Under the pieces are notes generated by a model. It searched no databases and was not told the DNA's origin. It saw nothing but the letters and a program-made list of their open reading frames with translations. A stretch of 64,000 bases of DNA from Fodinibacter sp038258215. Lineage in GTDB: Bacteria > Actinomycetota > Actinomycetes > Actinomycetales > Dermatophilaceae. The stretch covers positions 1-64,000 of the forward strand of contig JBBSQC010000017.1 of assembly GCA_038258215.1 (NCBI GenBank), written 5' to 3'. This document shows, in pieces, positions 33,330 through 42,400 of the stretch; the first letter of the stretch is position 1; each line of letters opens with the position of its first letter. The position numbers and the translations under genes are program-made.

Positions 33330-34457
33330 GTGAATGACTACTACGCCGATCTCGGAGTCGCTCGCGACGCCAGCGCCGAGGAGATCAAGAAGGCCTACCG
33401 GCGCGCGGCACGTCGTCTGCACCCGGACGTCAACCCCGGGGCAGAGGCCGAGGAGCAGTTCAAGAAGGTCTCCCAGGCCTACGACGTGCTGTCCGACGCC
33501 GACAAGAAGCAGTCCTACGACATGGGTTCGGACCCCTACGGCGGCGGCGCGGCGGGTTTCGGGCAGGGCTTCTCCTTCAGCGACATCATGGACGCCTTCT
33601 TCGGTGGACAGGGAGCCGCGGCGGGACGCGGCCCGAGGTCGCGGCAGACGCGCGGCCAGGACGCCCTGGTGCGGCTGGACATCGATCTCGGCGACGCGGT
33701 GTTCGGCGCTCAGAAGGACCTCACCATCGACACGGCCGTCGCCTGCGCCACCTGCCACGGCGCCGGGATGCAGCCCGGCACCTCGGTGCGCACCTGCGAC
33801 GTGTGCGAGGGGCGCGGCGAGATCCAGCAGGTGCAGCGCAGCTTCCTAGGACAGGTGATGACCACCCGTCCGTGCATGACCTGTCAAGGCTTCGGCCAGA
33901 TCATCACCGACCCCTGCTTCGAGTGCTCCGGCGACGGACGGGTCCGGACGCGGCGCACGCTCACCCTCAAGGTCCCCGCCGGGGTCGACACCGGCACTCG
34001 CATCCAGCTCGCCGGCGAGGGCGAGGTCGGTCACGGAGCGGGACCCTCGGGCGACCTGTACGTCGAGGTCGCGGTTCAGCCCCACGCCACCTTCCAGCGT
34101 CGCGGCGACGACCTGCACGCCACCGTCGAGGTGCCGATGACCGCCGCGGCCCTCGGCGCACAGCTCGAGATGGAGACCTTCGACGGCGCTCGCGACCTCG
34201 ACCTGCGTCGCGGCTCCCAGTCCGGTGACACCATCACCCTGCGCGGGCTCGGGGTGACCCACCTGCGCGGTCAGGGCCGAGGCGACGTCATCGTCCACGC
34301 GATGGTGCACACCCCCACCAAGCTCGACCCCGAGCAGGAGGAGCTGCTGCGCCAGCTTGCGAAGGCCCGCGGGGAGGAACGTCCGCAGGGACGGGTCGCC
34401 AGCCCCGCCGAGGGGTCCATCTTCGGCAAGCTCCGCGACGCGTTCAAGGCCCGCTGA
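33330..34457 (+). CDS. dnaJ: Chaperone DnaJ (DnaJ2 type)
   Basis: The 375-residue type I DnaJ has the J domain with HPD (RRLHPDVNPGAEAEEQF), a Gly/Phe-rich region (GGGAAGFGQGFSFSDIM) and four zinc repeats CATCHGAG, CDVCEGRG, CMTCQGFG and CFECSGDG. C-terminal client-binding domains follow. It stimulates DnaK ATPase and delivers clients. GTG 33330 has GAAGGA about 10 nt upstream. The 75-bp gap before it has a small tandem repeat (GTTCCCGCCC twice). Actinobacteria usually have this second DnaJ next to hrcA, and a separate dnaK-grpE-dnaJ1 operon elsewhere. Confidence 0.96.
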   Translation: MNDYYADLGVARDASAEEIKKAYRRAARRLHPDVNPGAEAEEQFKKVSQAYDVLSDADKKQSYDMGSDPYGGGAAGFGQGFSFSDIMDAFFGGQGAAAGRGPRSRQTRGQDALVRLDIDLGDAVFGAQKDLTIDTAVACATCHGAGMQPGTSVRTCDVCEGRGEIQQVQRSFLGQVMTTRPCMTCQGFGQIITDPCFECSGDGRVRTRRTLTLKVPAGVDTGTRIQLAGEGEVGHGAGPSGDLYVEVAVQPHATFQRRGDDLHATVEVPMTAAALGAQLEMETFDGARDLDLRRGSQSGDTITLRGLGVTHLRGQGRGDVIVHAMVHTPTKLDPEQEELLRQLAKARGEERPQGRVASPAEGSIFGKLRDAFKAR

Positions 34458-34479
34458 GCCCGCGCCGCACCCCACCCTC

Positions 34480-35223
34480 ATGACGCTGCCCCTGCACCTG
34501 GTGCCCGCCGAGACCCTCGACGGTCGCGCCGCCGGAGACGTGGTGCGGCTCGACGGCGCGGAGGGACGGCACGCGGTGACGGTGCGCCGCACCCGCGTCG
34601 CCGAGCACCTGCTGGTCGCCGACGGGACCGGTCGGTGGGCGGAGGGCGAGGTCGTCACGCTCGGAGCCGGAACGCTGGAGCTGCGACTGACCTTCGTCGG
34701 CACGGAGCCCGAGCCGAGCCCCCGGTTCGTCCTCGTCCAGGCCCTGGCCAAGGGGGGCCGCGACGACCAGGCCGTCGAGGCCGCGACGGAGTGCGGGGTC
34801 GACGAGGTCGTCCCGTGGCAGGCGGCGCGCAGCATCGTCCAGTGGCGTGGCGAGCGCGGTGAGAAGGCCCGTCGCGGCTGGGAGTCGGTCCTCCTCGCGG
34901 CCACCAAGCAGTCCCGGCGGGTCCGGCGTCCGGTGCTGGGGCCTACCTCGACCACCGCTGACCTCGCCGAGCGCGCCGGCCGCGCGGCCGCGGTCTTCGT
35001 GCTCCACGAGGGCGCCCGGATGCCGCTCGCATCCGTCTCCCTCCCGGCCGCGGGTGATGTGTTGGTGCTCGTCGGCCCGGAGGGTGGCATCGCTCCCGAG
35101 GAGCTGTCCACCCTGGAGTCGGCCGGGGCGGTGCCGGTGCGGCTGGGCCGCTCGGTGCTCCGGTCCTCCAGTGCCGGGCCGGCAGCACTGGCGGTGCTCA
35201 GCTCGATGTCGCGCTGGCGCTGA
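34480..35223 (+). CDS. rsmE: 16S rRNA m3U1498 methyltransferase RsmE
   Basis: RsmE methylates N3 of U1498 in 16S rRNA using SAM. The 247-residue SPOUT protein has the N-terminal PUA-like domain (LDGAEGRHAVTVRRTRVAEH) and then ALAKGGRDDQAVEAATECGV. The knot follows with VLVGPEGGIAPEE and LGRSVLRSSSAGPAAL. The last motif differs from the common LGxRILRxETA in having SSS instead of xET; the SPOUT loop is otherwise intact. ATG 34480 is 22 bp behind dnaJ, so it belongs to the same operon. Confidence 0.93.
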   Translation: MTLPLHLVPAETLDGRAAGDVVRLDGAEGRHAVTVRRTRVAEHLLVADGTGRWAEGEVVTLGAGTLELRLTFVGTEPEPSPRFVLVQALAKGGRDDQAVEAATECGVDEVVPWQAARSIVQWRGERGEKARRGWESVLLAATKQSRRVRRPVLGPTSTTADLAERAGRAAAVFVLHEGARMPLASVSLPAAGDVLVLVGPEGGIAPEELSTLESAGAVPVRLGRSVLRSSSAGPAALAVLSSMSRWR

Positions 35224-35226
35224 CGA

Positions 35227-35232
35227 TAGGTT
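35227..35232 (+). promoter_or_regulatory. -10 element of the HIT gene
   Basis: TAGGTT ends 7 nt before ATG 35240 and overlaps the rsmE stop region, so HIT may have an internal leaderless promoter as well as operon read-through. Confidence 0.45.
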
Positions 35233-35239
35233 CGCTGAC

Positions 35240-35605
35240 ATGAGCGAGAGCACGACCGAGAGCACGAGCGAGGACTGCATCTTCTGCCGGATCGTCGCGG
35301 GGGAGATCCCCGCCGACGTGGTCGGCGAGTCGCCCCACTCGCTGGCCTTCCGAGACCTCCAGCCCCAGGCGCCGACGCACGTCCTCGCAATCCCGCGGCG
35401 TCACGTGCCCGACCTCGCGGGGCTGGCCGAGAGCTCCCCCGAGGAGCTGGCGGATGCCGTGGCCCTTGCCGCCCGCGTGGCCGCCGCCGAGAACCTGCCG
35501 GGCTACCGCCTGGTCGCCAACACCGGCGCCGCAGCCCAGCAGAGCGTGTTCCACGCCCACCTGCACATCATCGGGGGGCGTGAGTTGACGTGGCCGCCCG
35601 GGTGA
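35240..35605 (+). CDS. HIT family (histidine triad) protein
   Basis: The 121-residue protein has CIFCRIVAGEIPADVVGES, the family start, and the catalytic triad FHAHLHIIGG near its end, in which the middle His forms the nucleotidyl intermediate. Such HinT-like enzymes cleave phosphoramidates and aminoacyl-AMP. The first 12 residues are Ser/Thr/Glu repeats (SESTTESTSE). It lies between rsmE (16 bp) and phoH (21 bp) in the order usual for actinobacteria. Confidence 0.94.
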   Translation: MSESTTESTSEDCIFCRIVAGEIPADVVGESPHSLAFRDLQPQAPTHVLAIPRRHVPDLAGLAESSPEELADAVALAARVAAAENLPGYRLVANTGAAAQQSVFHAHLHIIGGRELTWPPG

Positions 35606-35611
35606 GCCTCG

Positions 35612-35617
35612 TAGACT
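35612..35617 (+). promoter_or_regulatory. -10 element of phoH
   Basis: TAGACT lies 9 nt before ATG 35627, with GGGAG in between. It could serve as a leaderless or very short-leader promoter inside the operon. Confidence 0.45.
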
Positions 35618-35626
35618 GGGAGCACG

Positions 35627-36658
35627 ATGACTGACGCGCACAACGACCACCCCCCAGGCCAGGGCGCCGCCCCCACCCACCCCCACGTGCCGCTCCACAC
35701 CGTGACGATCCCGCCGGAGATCGACATGGTCACCCTGCTGGGGCCGCGAGACGGGCTGTTGCGCACCATGGAGCGCCAGTTCCCGCAGGCGCAGATCCAC
35801 GTGAGGGGCAACGAGTTCCACATCGCCGGGCCCAGCGCCGACGTGGCGCTCGTCGAACGACTCATCGACGAGCTCCTCGACGTCATCGACGCCGGTCAGA
35901 GCCTGAACAGTGACGCCATCGAGCGCTCGATCCAGATGCTTCGGGCCCAGACCCTGGAGCGCCCGGCCGACGTCCTGACGATGAACATCGTCAGCAACCG
36001 CGGGCGCACCATCCGGCCCAAGACGCTCGGCCAGAAGCGCTACGTCGACGCGATCGACGCCAACACCATCGTGTTCGGCATCGGCCCCGCGGGCACCGGA
36101 AAGACCTACCTCGCGATGGCCAAGGCCGTCGCCGCCCTCCAGGCCAAGCAGGTCAACCGGATCATCCTCACCCGTCCGGCGGTGGAGGCGGGGGAGCGGC
36201 TGGGGTTCCTGCCGGGCACCCTCAACGACAAGATCGACCCCTACCTCCGGCCGCTGTACGACGCGCTGCACGACATGGTCGACCCCGAGTCGATCCCCCG
36301 GCTCATGGCCGGGGGGACCATCGAGGTCGCGCCCCTGGCCTACATGCGGGGACGGAGCCTGAACGACGCGTTCATCATCCTCGACGAGGCGCAGAACACC
36401 ACGCCCGAGCAGATGAAGATGTTCCTCACCCGCCTCGGCTTCGGCTCCAAGATGGTCGTCACCGGTGACGTGACCCAGATCGACCTCCCGGGAGGCGCGA
36501 GCGGGCTGCGCATCGTGAGGGACATCCTCACCGACCTCGACGACGTGCACGTCGCCGAGCTCGGGGCTGCCGACGTGGTGCGACACCGCCTGGTGGGCGC
36601 GATCGTCGAGGCCTACGGGCGCTGGGACGACAAGCAGGCGCGGGGCCCCCGCCGATGA
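35627..36658 (+). CDS. ybeZ: PhoH-like ATPase (YbeZ)
   Basis: The 343-residue protein has a KH-like N-terminal part and a PhoH ATPase core with Walker A GIGPAGTGKTYLAM (about residue 145) and Walker B IILDEAQNTTPEQM, plus VTGDVTQIDLP. YbeZ works with the endoribonuclease YbeY in 16S rRNA maturation and RNA quality control. The adjacent ybeY overlaps its stop (ATGA), supporting that pairing. The His/Pro-rich first 20 residues are specific to this protein. Confidence 0.95.
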   Translation: MTDAHNDHPPGQGAAPTHPHVPLHTVTIPPEIDMVTLLGPRDGLLRTMERQFPQAQIHVRGNEFHIAGPSADVALVERLIDELLDVIDAGQSLNSDAIERSIQMLRAQTLERPADVLTMNIVSNRGRTIRPKTLGQKRYVDAIDANTIVFGIGPAGTGKTYLAMAKAVAALQAKQVNRIILTRPAVEAGERLGFLPGTLNDKIDPYLRPLYDALHDMVDPESIPRLMAGGTIEVAPLAYMRGRSLNDAFIILDEAQNTTPEQMKMFLTRLGFGSKMVVTGDVTQIDLPGGASGLRIVRDILTDLDDVHVAELGAADVVRHRLVGAIVEAYGRWDDKQARGPRR

Positions 36659-37122
36659 GCATCGACGTGCTCAACGAGACGGAGTTCGAGCTCGACGAGC
36701 TGGAGCTCGTCGCCTGTGCCCGGTACGTCATGGGCGAGATGAAGGTCCACTCCCGGGCCGACCTGTGCCTGCGCCTCGTGGACGAGCCGGCCATGGAGAC
36801 CCTGCACGTGAAGTGGATGGACCTCCCGGGGCCGACCGACGTCATGAGCTTCCCGATGGACGAGCTGCGACCTGGGCGAGCGGGGGAGGAGCCCGACGAA
36901 GGGGTCCTCGGGGACATCGTCCTGTGCCCATCGGTGGCGGAACGACAGGCCCAGGATGCCGGACACGCGACCGAGGAGGAGCTGCTCCTGCTCACGACGC
37001 ACGGCATCCTGCACCTTCTGGGGTACGACCACGCGGAGCCCGAGGAGGAGAAGGAGATGTTCGAGCTCCAGCGCCAGCTGCTGCTCACCTTCCTCGCCAC
37101 CCGCGGCCGCCCCGGTGCCTGA
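36655..37122 (+). CDS. ybeY: Endoribonuclease YbeY
   Basis: YbeY is a single-strand-specific metallo-RNase needed for 16S rRNA 3' end maturation. The 155-residue protein has the zinc-binding signature THGILHLLGYDH (about residue 114), with three His ligands, and the DVMSFPMDE motif. Its ATG overlaps the phoH TGA by one base pair step, so the two are coupled. The next gene begins 16 bp later. Confidence 0.96.
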   Translation: MSIDVLNETEFELDELELVACARYVMGEMKVHSRADLCLRLVDEPAMETLHVKWMDLPGPTDVMSFPMDELRPGRAGEEPDEGVLGDIVLCPSVAERQAQDAGHATEEELLLLTTHGILHLLGYDHAEPEEEKEMFELQRQLLLTFLATRGRPGA

Positions 37123-37137
37123 GGGCGGAGCGCGGCG

Positions 37138-38427
37138 ATGACGCGGCTCGTCACGGCGGCCCTGCTCGCCACCCTCCTCGCCTTCTTCATCTCCATCGCC
37201 GAGGCGGCCTTCGCGCGGATGTCCCGGACCCGTGCGGCCGAGCTGCGCGACGAGGGCCGTCCCGGTGCCTCGGCGCTCGTCCGCGTCGTTGGCGACACCG
37301 CGGCATACCTGTCCGTGCTGTCGTTCCTGCGGGTCATCGCGGAGTCCACGGTCGCGGTCATGGTGACCCTCGCGGTCGTCGAGCGGGTGGACGGCACCTG
37401 GCAGCCCTTCCTCGTCGCGATCGGCATCATGGCGCTGATCTCGTTCGCCGTCGTGGGTGTCTCGCCGGGAACGCTCGGCGCGCAGCACAGCACCCGCGTG
37501 GCGCTGGCCGCCGCGCCGACCGCGATCTGGTTGCGGCGGATCCTCGGGCCCTTCTCCCGGATGCTCATCGCCCTGACGAACGCCGTGACCCCCGGCAAGG
37601 GTTTCCGCGACGGGCCGTTCGAGAGCGAGAGCGAGCTGCGGGACCTCGTGGACATGGCGCGCGACTCCGCGCTCATCGAGGCCGACGAACGGGAGATGCT
37701 GCACAGCGTCTTCGAGCTCGGGGACACCGTCGCCCGCGAGGTGATGGTGCCGCGCACCGACATGGTGGCGATCGACGATGACCGGTCCTGCCGCCAGGCG
37801 ATGAGCCTCTTCCTGCGCTCGGGCTTCTCGCGGATCCCCGTGGTCGGCGACGACGCCGACGACATCATCGGCCTGCTCTACCTCAAGGACGTCATCCGGC
37901 GGCTCAACGCCGACCCCGACGCGGGTGCGCTGTCGGTCACCGAGCTGATGCGCCCCATGCCGTTCGTGCCGGAGAGCAAGCCGGTCGACGACCTGCTGCG
38001 CGAGATGCAGCGCGACCAGACGCACTTCGCGGTGGTGGTCGACGAGTACGGCGGCACGGCAGGGCTGGTCACCATCGAGGACATCCTCGAGGAGATCGTC
38101 GGCGAGATCACCGATGAGTACGACCGGGAGTCTTCCGAGGTCGAGGATCTCGGGGCCGGCAGGATGCGGGTGCTCGCGACCCTCCACGTCGACGACCTCG
38201 CCGAGCTGTTCGACGTCGACCTCGAGGAGGACGAGGTCGACACCGTCGCCGGGCTGATGGGCAAGGTGACCGGGCGCGTCCCGATCCTCGGCTCGACGTG
38301 CGAGGTGGCAGGGTTGCGCCTGACCGCGGAGCGGATGTCCGGACGCAGGCACCGGATCGAGACCGTGGTCGTGGAGCGGGTGGCCCAGGCCACCGAGCCC
38401 ACCGACATCGAGGAGCGCGCCGGATGA
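37138..38427 (+). CDS. CNNM / CorC-HlyC family transporter-like protein
   Basis: The 429-residue membrane protein has a DUF21 (CNNM) domain with three to four membrane segments (residues 1-140: RLVTAALLATLLAFFISIAE, YLSVLSFLRVIAESTVAVMV, FLVAIGIMALISFAVVGVSP). Two CBS domains follow (about 195-315: REVMVPRTDMVAIDDDR, then HFAVVVDEYGGTAGLVTIED), and a C-terminal CorC_HlyC domain. Family members move or regulate Mg2+ and Co2+; older names are hemolysin or CorC. It sits between ybeY and era as in most bacteria, overlapping era by ATGA. Confidence 0.93.
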   Translation: MTRLVTAALLATLLAFFISIAEAAFARMSRTRAAELRDEGRPGASALVRVVGDTAAYLSVLSFLRVIAESTVAVMVTLAVVERVDGTWQPFLVAIGIMALISFAVVGVSPGTLGAQHSTRVALAAAPTAIWLRRILGPFSRMLIALTNAVTPGKGFRDGPFESESELRDLVDMARDSALIEADEREMLHSVFELGDTVAREVMVPRTDMVAIDDDRSCRQAMSLFLRSGFSRIPVVGDDADDIIGLLYLKDVIRRLNADPDAGALSVTELMRPMPFVPESKPVDDLLREMQRDQTHFAVVVDEYGGTAGLVTIEDILEEIVGEITDEYDRESSEVEDLGAGRMRVLATLHVDDLAELFDVDLEEDEVDTVAGLMGKVTGRVPILGSTCEVAGLRLTAERMSGRRHRIETVVVERVAQATEPTDIEERAG

Positions 38428-39350
38428 GCGAGCAGGACAAGCCCTACCTCGCCGGTTTCGCGTGCCTGATCGGTCGGCCGAACGCCGGGAAGTCGACCCT
38501 GACCAACGCTCTCGTCGGCACGAAGGTGGCGATCACCTCCAGCAAGCCGCAGACGACCCGCCACACGATCCGGGGGATCGTGTCGACCGAGCGCAGCCAG
38601 CTGATCCTCGTGGACACGCCGGGGCTGCACAAGCCGCGGACGCTGCTCGGTGAACGACTGAACGACCTGGTCCGCGAGACCCTCCTGGAGGTCGACGTCA
38701 TCGGCTTCTGCCTCCCCTCCGACCAGCGGATCGGCCCCGGTGACCAGTTCATCGCGCGCGAGCTCGCGGAGCTGGGCCGGGGGAGGCGGACCCCGGTGGT
38801 CGCCATCGCCACGAAGTCCGACACCGTCGACCGCCAGCGCCTCGCGGAGCACCTCATCGCCATCGACCGGCTGGGGGACTGGGACGCGATCGTGCCCTGC
38901 TCGGCCACCAGGGGCGACCAGGTGGCCGATGTCGCGGAGCTGCTCTCCGAGCGTCTCCCGCCCTCGCCGGCGCCGCTGTACCCGGAGGGGGTGCTCACCG
39001 ACGAGCCCGAGGCGGTGATGATCGCCGAGCTCGTCCGGGAGGCGGCCCTCGAGGGTGTGCGTGACGAGCTGCCGCACAGCCTGGCGGTGGTGGTGGAGGA
39101 GATCCAGCCCCGGGAGGGTCGCCCCGAGGACCGGCCACTGCTCGACGTCCGGGTCAACGTGTTCGTGGAGCGCGACTCGCAGAAGGCGATCGTCATCGGT
39201 CGCGGCGGGTCGAGACTGCGCGAGGTCGGCACGAACGCCCGTCGCGGTATCGAGGCGATCCTCGGCCAGCGGGTGCACCTGGACCTGCACGTGAAGGTCG
39301 CCAAGGACTGGCAGCGAGACCCCAAGCAGCTCCGGCGGCTCGGCTTCTGA
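38424..39350 (+). CDS. era: GTPase Era
   Basis: Era is a GTPase with a C-terminal KH domain that binds the 3' end of 16S rRNA during 30S assembly. The 308-residue protein has G1 GRPNAGKSTLTNAL, G2 TTRHTIRGI, G3 DTPGLHKP and ATKSD in the G4 position where NKxD is usual. The KH domain has ERDSQKAIVIGRGGSRLREV. The ATG overlaps the previous stop. It closes the hrcA-to-era block. In many actinobacteria recO follows soon after; here recO is 24.5 kb away. Confidence 0.97.
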   Translation: MSEQDKPYLAGFACLIGRPNAGKSTLTNALVGTKVAITSSKPQTTRHTIRGIVSTERSQLILVDTPGLHKPRTLLGERLNDLVRETLLEVDVIGFCLPSDQRIGPGDQFIARELAELGRGRRTPVVAIATKSDTVDRQRLAEHLIAIDRLGDWDAIVPCSATRGDQVADVAELLSERLPPSPAPLYPEGVLTDEPEAVMIAELVREAALEGVRDELPHSLAVVVEEIQPREGRPEDRPLLDVRVNVFVERDSQKAIVIGRGGSRLREVGTNARRGIEAILGQRVHLDLHVKVAKDWQRDPKQLRRLGF

Positions 39351-39466
39351 GCACCGCGCCCGCCCGCCCGCTCGTATCAGCGTGCCGGGTGGCGGCTCCT
39401 GCTGGTTGTGGACGGACCTCCGTGCGGTGAACCATGGGGTCACCAGCCGCGGCCTAGGAGTGAGCC

Positions 39467-42400
39467 ATGACCGATGACGATGCCGTGCAGGGCCTTCGCG
39501 GCCACGATCTCTCGGGCGTGCCGGGGGAGGAGATCCGCTTCGGCGTCGTCATGAACGGAGGGGTCTCCCTCGCCGTGTGGATGGGCGGGGTGGCCCTCGA
39601 GCTGGACCACCTCGTGAAGGCGGGTGCCGCGGGGACCGGTCCCTACGCCACCCTCCTCGCGCTCACCGGGTGCACGGCGCGGGTCGACGTGGTGTCGGGC
39701 ACCTCGGCCGGCGGGGTCAACGGTGCTGCACTGGCCCTCGCCCAGGTCAACCGCCACGCCGACCTTGCGTCACTACGGGACACCTGGGTGGAGGACGGCC
39801 GCATCGAGGCGCTCCTTCGGCAACCGTTCCGCGGAGCGCCGAGCTCGCTCCTCAAGGGCGACGACCACTTCCTCCCGAAGCTGAATGCGACGATGACCCG
39901 CTTGGCGGAGCCACTCGACCTCGTCCCGCCGGAGCAGGCACCGATGGACCTGACGATGGCCACCACCGTGCTCGTCGGGAACCAGGAGGTCACCGTCGAC
40001 GCCCTGGGGCAACGCCTGCCGCAGAGCGTGCACGCGGCACGGTTCCGCTGGAAGCGGCCGGCGGACGCGGAGGATGACGCAGATCCCTTCAGTGCCAGTC
40101 GAATCGCGACGACGGCGGCACAGATGGCGCTCGCGGCGCGTGCGTCGTCGAGCTTCCCGGTGGCCTTCGAGCCGACCTTCGTTCCGGTCCCCACGGAGGG
40201 CACCCCCGACACCGACTCCACAGGACTTCGGCCCTCGATGACCGATGTGGTGGAGGAGTGGGGGGACGCGCATCCCGCGCGTGACCGGTCGCGCTTCGTC
40301 GTGGACGGGGGAGTCCTGGCGAACACACCGACCCGGTCCGCGATCGAGGCGATCGAGCGGATGCCGGCGGAGGGGCCCGTGCGCCGCATCATGCTGCTGG
40401 TCTACCCGCACGCGCCCGCGCCCGGTCCGGATCCGGCCGACACCCTGGGGGAGCCGCCGACCGTGACCGGGGCGATCAGTGGGCTGCTCGGTGTCCTGTC
40501 CGCACAGGGCAGCCGCACGTTCGTCGACGAGCTCGAGGACCACAACATCCGCGCGGCGGGCCGACGTGGAACCCGCTCGGACATCCTGGGCGGGCTGGGG
40601 GACCGCCGTGGTGGTGCCGAGCCGCAGACCCTCGAGGGCCTTGGTGGGCAGCTCTTTGCCCACTACCGCCGACTCCGCATCTGGCACGCGGCCCGCGACC
40701 TCGCGCGGCACCAGGTCGGCCGCCGCCCACCGGCGACCTGGCCCGAGGGCGACGACGTCTGGGACTACGAGCGCATCAGGCGTGCCGCCGAGCTCGCGCA
40801 GCAGGAGGTGGAGCGCAGCAGCCAGGTCGGCGGCGAGGACAGCTCTCGCCCGGTTCTCGCCATCCCTTATCTGCCCGACGCCTACCCGACACGGAACTCT
40901 CCGGATCCGGGGGTCCCCTGGCGTTGGGGGGTGGCCGGGGCGGTTGCGGTTGCCGAGACGGTCAACGAGCTGCTCCGTGACCTGGTGTGGGTGCTGCCCG
41001 CCGGCGAGGACTCGGAGACGGCCAGGGCCGCCAGGAAACGAGTCACCGAGCGGATCCGGGACATCCGAGAGTGTCGGCGCGTCACCGATGACCCGTGGGA
41101 GGCCGACGAGGTCCTCGCTGCTCTCTGCCCGGACCAGCTCTACTGGGGGCTGCGCCTCGCGTCGTACGCCCGGCTGATGGGTGACGGGGGTGACGCGGGC
41201 GTGCGCGCGGCGATCGCCCGTGTCGCCACGTCGGAGTACGTCCGACACTTCACGCTCAGCAAGGACGAGGCCGCCGCCGGCACATGGAGGGCGGTGGTGA
41301 GTGACCACCTGGACACGCGCCTGCTCCTGGACCCCGCGAGGCCCGGTGGAGGCGCTGGACGGGCCGTTGCTGCCCACGTGGATGCCGTCGTGGCCGAGCT
41401 GCTCACCGTGGTGCCGGTGCTCCGGCGGTTGGCTGACGCCGGGTCTGCGGCCACGGTCCTTCGGGCCGCCGAGGTCCTCGGGGACTCCCGATCCCTCCAC
41501 CGGTGGCGCGATGCCCTGGCTCCCGGGAGCGTTGAGGTCACGGCATCCGAGCTGCTGACCACCCTGCTCCAGCTCGAGGTGGTGTGCACCACGATCGGTG
41601 ACGAGTCGATGACCGGCTCCACGATCCCCATCGAGCTCGTGCAGCTCTCTGCGCAGACTCGCAACGCCTTCGCCCGGTACTCCACCACCGCCGACGACAA
41701 GCTCGGAGGATGGTCGATCAAGAGGTTCGGCGGCTTCCTCAAGCGGTCGTGGCGGGTCAACGACTGGACCTGGGGGCGCCTGGACGCGGCGACCGTGCTG
41801 TGTCGCACCGTGCTCGACCCGGCCCGGGTGCGTCGGGTCGCCGTCCTGTCCGCTTACCTGGACACCGATCCCGACCCCTGGAGGCTCGCCGAGAGGACCG
41901 TCGACGACCTGGTGGACTCCCTGTTCGCCGGCACCGAGCTCAGCGCCGACCCGCGTGTGAGGGAGCTGCGCGACAAGGCGGTGACAGAGGTCAAGGGCGC
42001 CTTCCACGTCACGAGCATCCCGACGGGTCAGCTGCCCCCGTCGATGCCGGCCCTCGCGGATCTGTTCGCATGGTCGGTGCACCTGTCCATCGTGGCCCAG
42101 GAGGTCGCGGCACTGACCGCCGCCATCCGTGAGGACCGGGCCGACGGAGCCAACCCCCGGTCCCGCGGCGAGCTGTTCGTGGCCGCCGAGGCCCCCCTCA
42201 TCCAACGGCTCGAGGATCACCGGCGCGAGGGCACCCCGGTGTCGGGTCCGGACCGGGCCTCCCTCCTCTGTGCCTTCGACCGGGCCGGGGTGGGGCGCGA
42301 GCCGCTCGCGGACGAGGCCTCGAGCGACCTGATGATCCGAAACGCCTCCACGGCGGGGGCGGTGACGGCGACGGTTCTCGACTCGCCCACCTCGGGCCTG